In this document: positions 6,070 through 8,400 of the stretch, one piece after another
Layout of the letters: the number at the start of each line of letters is the position of its first letter
Position numbering within the stretch: the first letter of the stretch is position 1
NCBI GenBank assembly: GCA_934255105.1
Contig: CAKQNH010000164.1
Location: forward strand, 1 to 8,400
Reading direction: 5' to 3'
From: an uncultured Pirellulaceae bacterium
Lineage (GTDB): Bacteria; Planctomycetota; Planctomycetia; Pirellulales; Pirellulaceae
Length of the DNA stretch: 8,400 nucleotides
The notes under the pieces: model-generated
Databases searched by the model: none
What the model was told of the DNA's origin: nothing
What the model saw: the letters and a program-made list of their open reading frames with translations, nothing else
Made by a program: the position numbers and the translations under genes

Positions 6070-7674
6070 ATGCCCGTTACCACTCCATTGATGCCCCGTG
6101 TCCGCTTTGGGCATATCCTCTGGTTAACTTCGTGGATGGCCTTTCTACTCGTCCATAGTGGGAGCGAGTTGGTAGCCCAAGCACAGCCTTCACAGGCAGT
6201 GGGGGCTTCCCAGGCTGAGCAAGCCTCACAGGCCGAGCAGCCTTCCCAGGCAATAGCCTCCAAGCCGAATGTGCTGTTCATTTCGATCGACGACTTGAAT
6301 GACTGGGTGGGTTGTCTAGGGGGGCACCCGCAAGCGCAGACTCCCAACATGGACCGCATGGCGGCCCAGGGGACGGTATTCACCAATGCGCATTGTCAAT
6401 CGCCGCTATGCAATCCGTCGCGGACGAGCGTATTGACTGGGCTGCGACCGACCACCACCGGAATCTATGGGCTGGCCCCTTGGTTCCGCACTGTGCCTGG
6501 TTTTGAGCACGTAGTGACGCTGCCACAGTACTTCCAACAGCACGGCTACCAAACGCTGACCTGTGGCAAGATTTTCCATGATGCCTATCCTCCGGCGGCC
6601 TCGCGGGAGGATGGCAGCGAGTTTGACGTGTGGGGCTATCACGGCAATGCGGGGAAGGCGCCACCGAAAAAGTTGATCAACATGCAGGGGGGGCATCCCT
6701 TGATGGACTGGGGCATCTATCCTGAACGCGATGACCAGCAGGAGGACTACCATGTCGCCACCTGGGCGGTCGACAAATTGGCCGAGCTGGCTCAGCAGGA
6801 CAGCGGCCAACCGTTTATGCTCAGTTGCGGTTTCCGCCGCCCGCATGTTCCGTGTTTTGCCACGCAGCAATGGTTCGATCTATACCCAGAAGAGTCATTG
6901 ATGATGCCACCAATGCTCGCCGGGGACCGGGACGACACGCCGATGTTTTCGTGGTATCTCCATTGGCAACTCCCCGAGCCTCGCTTGAGTTGGTTGGAGC
7001 AGGCCGGTGAGTCGCGCTCGTTGGTGCGGTCGTATTTGGCCTGTGTCAGCTTCGTCGATGCCATGGTTGGGCGAGTGCTAGATGCTCTGCAAGAGCACGG
7101 CCTAGCGGACAATACCATCGTTGTGCTGTGGTCCGACCACGGTTACCACTGCGGTGAAAAGGAAATATCGGGTAAGAACACACTGTGGGAGCGCTCCACT
7201 CGCGTGCCACTGATTTTTTGCGGACCAAATCTCAAGCCCGGTGGGCGCAGCAGCCAGAGCGTCGAGCTGCTGGACATCTATCCCACGCTGTTGGAACTGT
7301 GCGGTCTGCCTGAGAATCCGCAGCTTGAGGGCCATTCGCTCGCGCCACAATTGGCTGCTCCCAACGCGCCACGCGCTTGGCCTGCCATCACTTCTCATAA
7401 TCAAGGCAACCACGCCATTCGCACCGATCGCTGGCGTTATATTCGTTATGCCGATGGTAGCGAGGAGTTGTACGATATGCAGGGTGACCCGCACGAATGG
7501 ACCAATTTGGCTAGCCGCGAAGAGATGCAAGAGCAGAAACGGCTTTTGGCGAAGTGGCTCCCCAGCATCGACCGTCCGCTGGCACCCGGTAGCAAGCATC
7601 GCGTGTTGACCTGGGATGGTACTACCGCCGTCTGGGAGGGAGAAGCGATCAACCCAGACCAACTGGAACGTTGA
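6070..7674 (+). CDS. Secreted Cys-type sulfatase, iduronate-2-sulfatase-like
   Basis: This 534-residue protein is a type I sulfatase, which hydrolyses sulfate esters with a formylglycine made from an active-site cysteine. CNPSR at 114-118 matches C-x-P-x-R, with Cys114 the residue to be converted. Metal ligands are likely Asp74-Asp75 in ISIDDLNDW and Asp356-His357 in WSDHGYH. GKIFH (166-170) and EKEISGKNTLWERSTRVP (363-380) are characteristic of the iduronate-2-sulfatase-like branch, suggesting sulfated polysaccharides as substrates (inference). A hydrophobic stretch (about 16-30) followed by VAQA looks like a signal peptide cleaved near residue 38. It is followed by an SQA-rich linker (41-62) before the catalytic domain. 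ATG 6070 is chosen because GGTGAG ends 7 nt upstream. An in-frame TTG (6055) and GTG (6058) would overlap the thiG end, and another ATG lies at 6091. The formylglycine-generating enzyme is not in the window. Confidence 0.93.
   Translation: MPVTTPLMPRVRFGHILWLTSWMAFLLVHSGSELVAQAQPSQAVGASQAEQASQAEQPSQAIASKPNVLFISIDDLNDWVGCLGGHPQAQTPNMDRMAAQGTVFTNAHCQSPLCNPSRTSVLTGLRPTTTGIYGLAPWFRTVPGFEHVVTLPQYFQQHGYQTLTCGKIFHDAYPPAASREDGSEFDVWGYHGNAGKAPPKKLINMQGGHPLMDWGIYPERDDQQEDYHVATWAVDKLAELAQQDSGQPFMLSCGFRRPHVPCFATQQWFDLYPEESLMMPPMLAGDRDDTPMFSWYLHWQLPEPRLSWLEQAGESRSLVRSYLACVSFVDAMVGRVLDALQEHGLADNTIVVLWSDHGYHCGEKEISGKNTLWERSTRVPLIFCGPNLKPGGRSSQSVELLDIYPTLLELCGLPENPQLEGHSLAPQLAAPNAPRAWPAITSHNQGNHAIRTDRWRYIRYADGSEELYDMQGDPHEWTNLASREEMQEQKRLLAKWLPSIDRPLAPGSKHRVLTWDGTTAVWEGEAINPDQLER
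6190..6261 (+). repeat. Four 18-bp tandem repeats in the sulfatase linker
   Basis: Four 18-bp units starting at 6190, 6208, 6226 and 6244 encode SQAVGA, SQAEQA, SQAEQP and SQAIAS (residues 41-64), directly after the predicted signal peptide. The middle two are closest to each other. The segment is probably a flexible linker in the mature protein. The period of whole codons preserves the frame. Confidence 0.85.
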
Positions 7675-7736
7675 TGCCAAGCCAGGGAAGCGAGCGAACG
7701 GCTGCAGAAAATCTGGCCAAAAACGCTGACTGACTG

Positions 7737-7763
7737 TATCTTGTGCAGCGATTATGCCGATGA
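7737..7763 (+). promoter_or_regulatory. Possible sigma-28 (FliA-type) promoter before fliW
   Basis: GCCGATGA at 7756-7763 differs by one base from the flagellar sigma-28 -10 consensus GCCGATAA. Exactly 15 nt upstream, at the proper spacing, lies TATC (7737-7740), a poor match to TAAA. It sits 55 nt before fliW, a flagellar gene, which adds plausibility. The -35 match is weak, so this is tentative. Confidence 0.3.
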
Positions 7764-7818
7764 TCCTTGGGATAGATAGTGCGAAGAGCAGTTTTAAATC
7801 GCAAGTGGGACGCAAACC

Positions 7819-8262
7819 ATGTTGGTAAAGACCAGTCGTTTTGGGCAAGTTCATACCAGTCAAGCAGAGGTGATCATCTTTCCGCAAGGGCTGATTGGGT
7901 TTGAGGCCAGCCGTCATTGGTTGATTGTGCCCGACCCAGAGAACTCCGATGTAGCTTGGCTGCAATCGGTTTCGCAACCCCAGGTCGCGTTGCCGATGAT
8001 CAGCCCGCGCAAGTATGCGCCTGACTACAAAGTCAGCGTGCCGACACGGCAATTGTCGCCGCTCAAGCTGCGCAGTTCGGATCAGGTCTACATTTTGAAT
8101 GTGGTCAGCAAATCGGGAAAAACACTGACGGCCAATTTGCGCAGTCCGATCGTGGTGAACCTCACGCAGCGTTTGGCGTGTCAAGTCATCACTAGCGACG
8201 CGATGCCACTAGCATTGCCGATCACGCTCACCAGAAAGTCTGCCTTGCGGATGGCGGCGTAG
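7819..8262 (+). CDS. fliW: FliW, flagellar assembly factor
   Basis: This 147-residue protein has the length and motifs of FliW. These are FPQGLIGFE (21-29), WLQS followed by PQVALPMISP (47-63), and ANLRSPIVVN (105-114), the last corresponding to the family's N-x-x-x-P-I-x-x-N region. In Bacillus, FliW binds flagellin and also antagonises the RNA-binding regulator CsrA, coupling flagellin translation to filament assembly. The same role here is inferred from the family. The start ATG 7819 has only a weak ribosome-binding sequence (GTGGGA, 8 nt upstream). fliW is often followed by csrA, but here a protein kinase gene comes next after a short gap. A sigma-28-like site lies upstream. The protein is cytoplasmic, with no signal peptide. 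Confidence 0.9.
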   Translation: MLVKTSRFGQVHTSQAEVIIFPQGLIGFEASRHWLIVPDPENSDVAWLQSVSQPQVALPMISPRKYAPDYKVSVPTRQLSPLKLRSSDQVYILNVVSKSGKTLTANLRSPIVVNLTQRLACQVITSDAMPLALPITLTRKSALRMAA

Positions 8263-8276
8263 ACGAGGTTCGTAGA

Positions 8277-8282
8277 TATAAT
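8277..8282 (+). promoter_or_regulatory. Possible -10 element for the kinase gene
   Basis: A perfect TATAAT sits in a short AT-rich patch between fliW and the kinase start, 46 nt upstream of that start. No recognisable -35 lies at the right distance and there is no extended TGn, so this is only suggestive. It would allow separate transcription of the kinase. Confidence 0.3.
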
Positions 8283-8328
8283 ATTCGATAGGCATTGCAA
8301 GTCTTCCCACTGTGGCAAATGAGCGCCT

Positions 8329-8400
8329 ATGCTTCGCGCGCGTCAGCGATTCGGAAAATATCTTATTGAACGTCGAATCGCCGAGGGCGGTTTTGCTACG
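8329..8400 (+). CDS. Serine/threonine protein kinase (N-terminal fragment)
   Basis: The last 24 codons of the window read RFGKYLIERRIAEGGFAT at residues 7-24, the start of a Hanks-type Ser/Thr kinase domain. RFGKYLIER leads into the first strand, and IAEGGFAT is the glycine-rich ATP-binding loop. The first and third glycines of the usual G-x-G-x-x-G are alanines here (Ala18, Ala23), a variation tolerated in bacterial kinases. The ATG at 8329 is the only possible start because an in-frame TGA lies at 8320-8322. The catalytic loop and all later domains lie outside the window, so activity and substrate cannot be judged. Confidence 0.8.
   Translation, partial: MLRARQRFGKYLIERRIAEGGFAT

Noticed and set aside
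7102..8184. Long open frame of 360 codons on the minus strand, antisense to the sulfatase end and fliW
   Set aside because: It overlaps two well-supported genes across their intergenic gap, is rich in Arg, Gln and His as expected for an antisense frame of GC-rich codons, and shows no recognisable domain.

Overview
The window looks like chromosomal DNA of a planctomycete, most likely in or near the Pirellulales (Rhodopirellula/Blastopirellula-type). This is inferred from gene content: an exported Cys-type sulfatase close to iduronate-2-sulfatase, a Hanks-type Ser/Thr kinase, a very long putative lipoprotein lipase, a xylose-isomerase-like TIM-barrel protein and a flavin-dependent halogenase-like enzyme. 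Moderately high GC by eye, weak or absent Shine-Dalgarno sites at several starts, and gaps with short tandem repeats fit too. No marker gene fixes the taxon.

Layout: (1) 1-703, minus strand: the N-terminal 234 codons of a flavin-dependent halogenase-like protein that runs off the left edge. (2) 704-1161: a gap carrying a tandem array with a 32-33 bp period. (3) 1162-3327, plus: a 721-residue alpha/beta-hydrolase of lipase type, probably membrane-anchored. (4) 3328-3722: a non-coding gap with an 18-bp tandem duplication. (5) 3723-7674, plus: a four-gene run of sugar phosphate isomerase/epimerase-like protein, thiS, thiG and a secreted sulfatase. Spacing is 9 nt between the isomerase and thiS and 8 nt between thiG and the sulfatase. 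The 212 nt between thiS and thiG hold three copies of a hairpin-forming repeat. (6) 7819-8262, plus: fliW. (7) 8329-8400, plus: the first 24 codons of a Ser/Thr protein kinase that runs off the right edge.

How the genes fit together: ThiS (sulfur carrier with a C-terminal Gly-Gly) and ThiG (thiazole synthase) act in the same step of thiamine biosynthesis. Their partners ThiF and ThiO/ThiH are not in the window, and no TPP riboswitch was recognised. The isomerase-like gene and the sulfatase share the transcription direction but have no obvious link to thiamine. FliW belongs to flagellar assembly and CsrA control, but csrA does not follow it here.

Most of the genes belong to known families. 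The least explained feature is the density of short tandem repeats: two intergenic arrays with a ~32 bp period and internal inverted repeats, an 18-bp duplication before the isomerase gene, and SQ-rich coding repeats (15-bp and 18-bp units) at the 5' ends of the adjacent thiG and sulfatase genes. I do not see a defence system, CRISPR array, insertion sequence or RNA gene.
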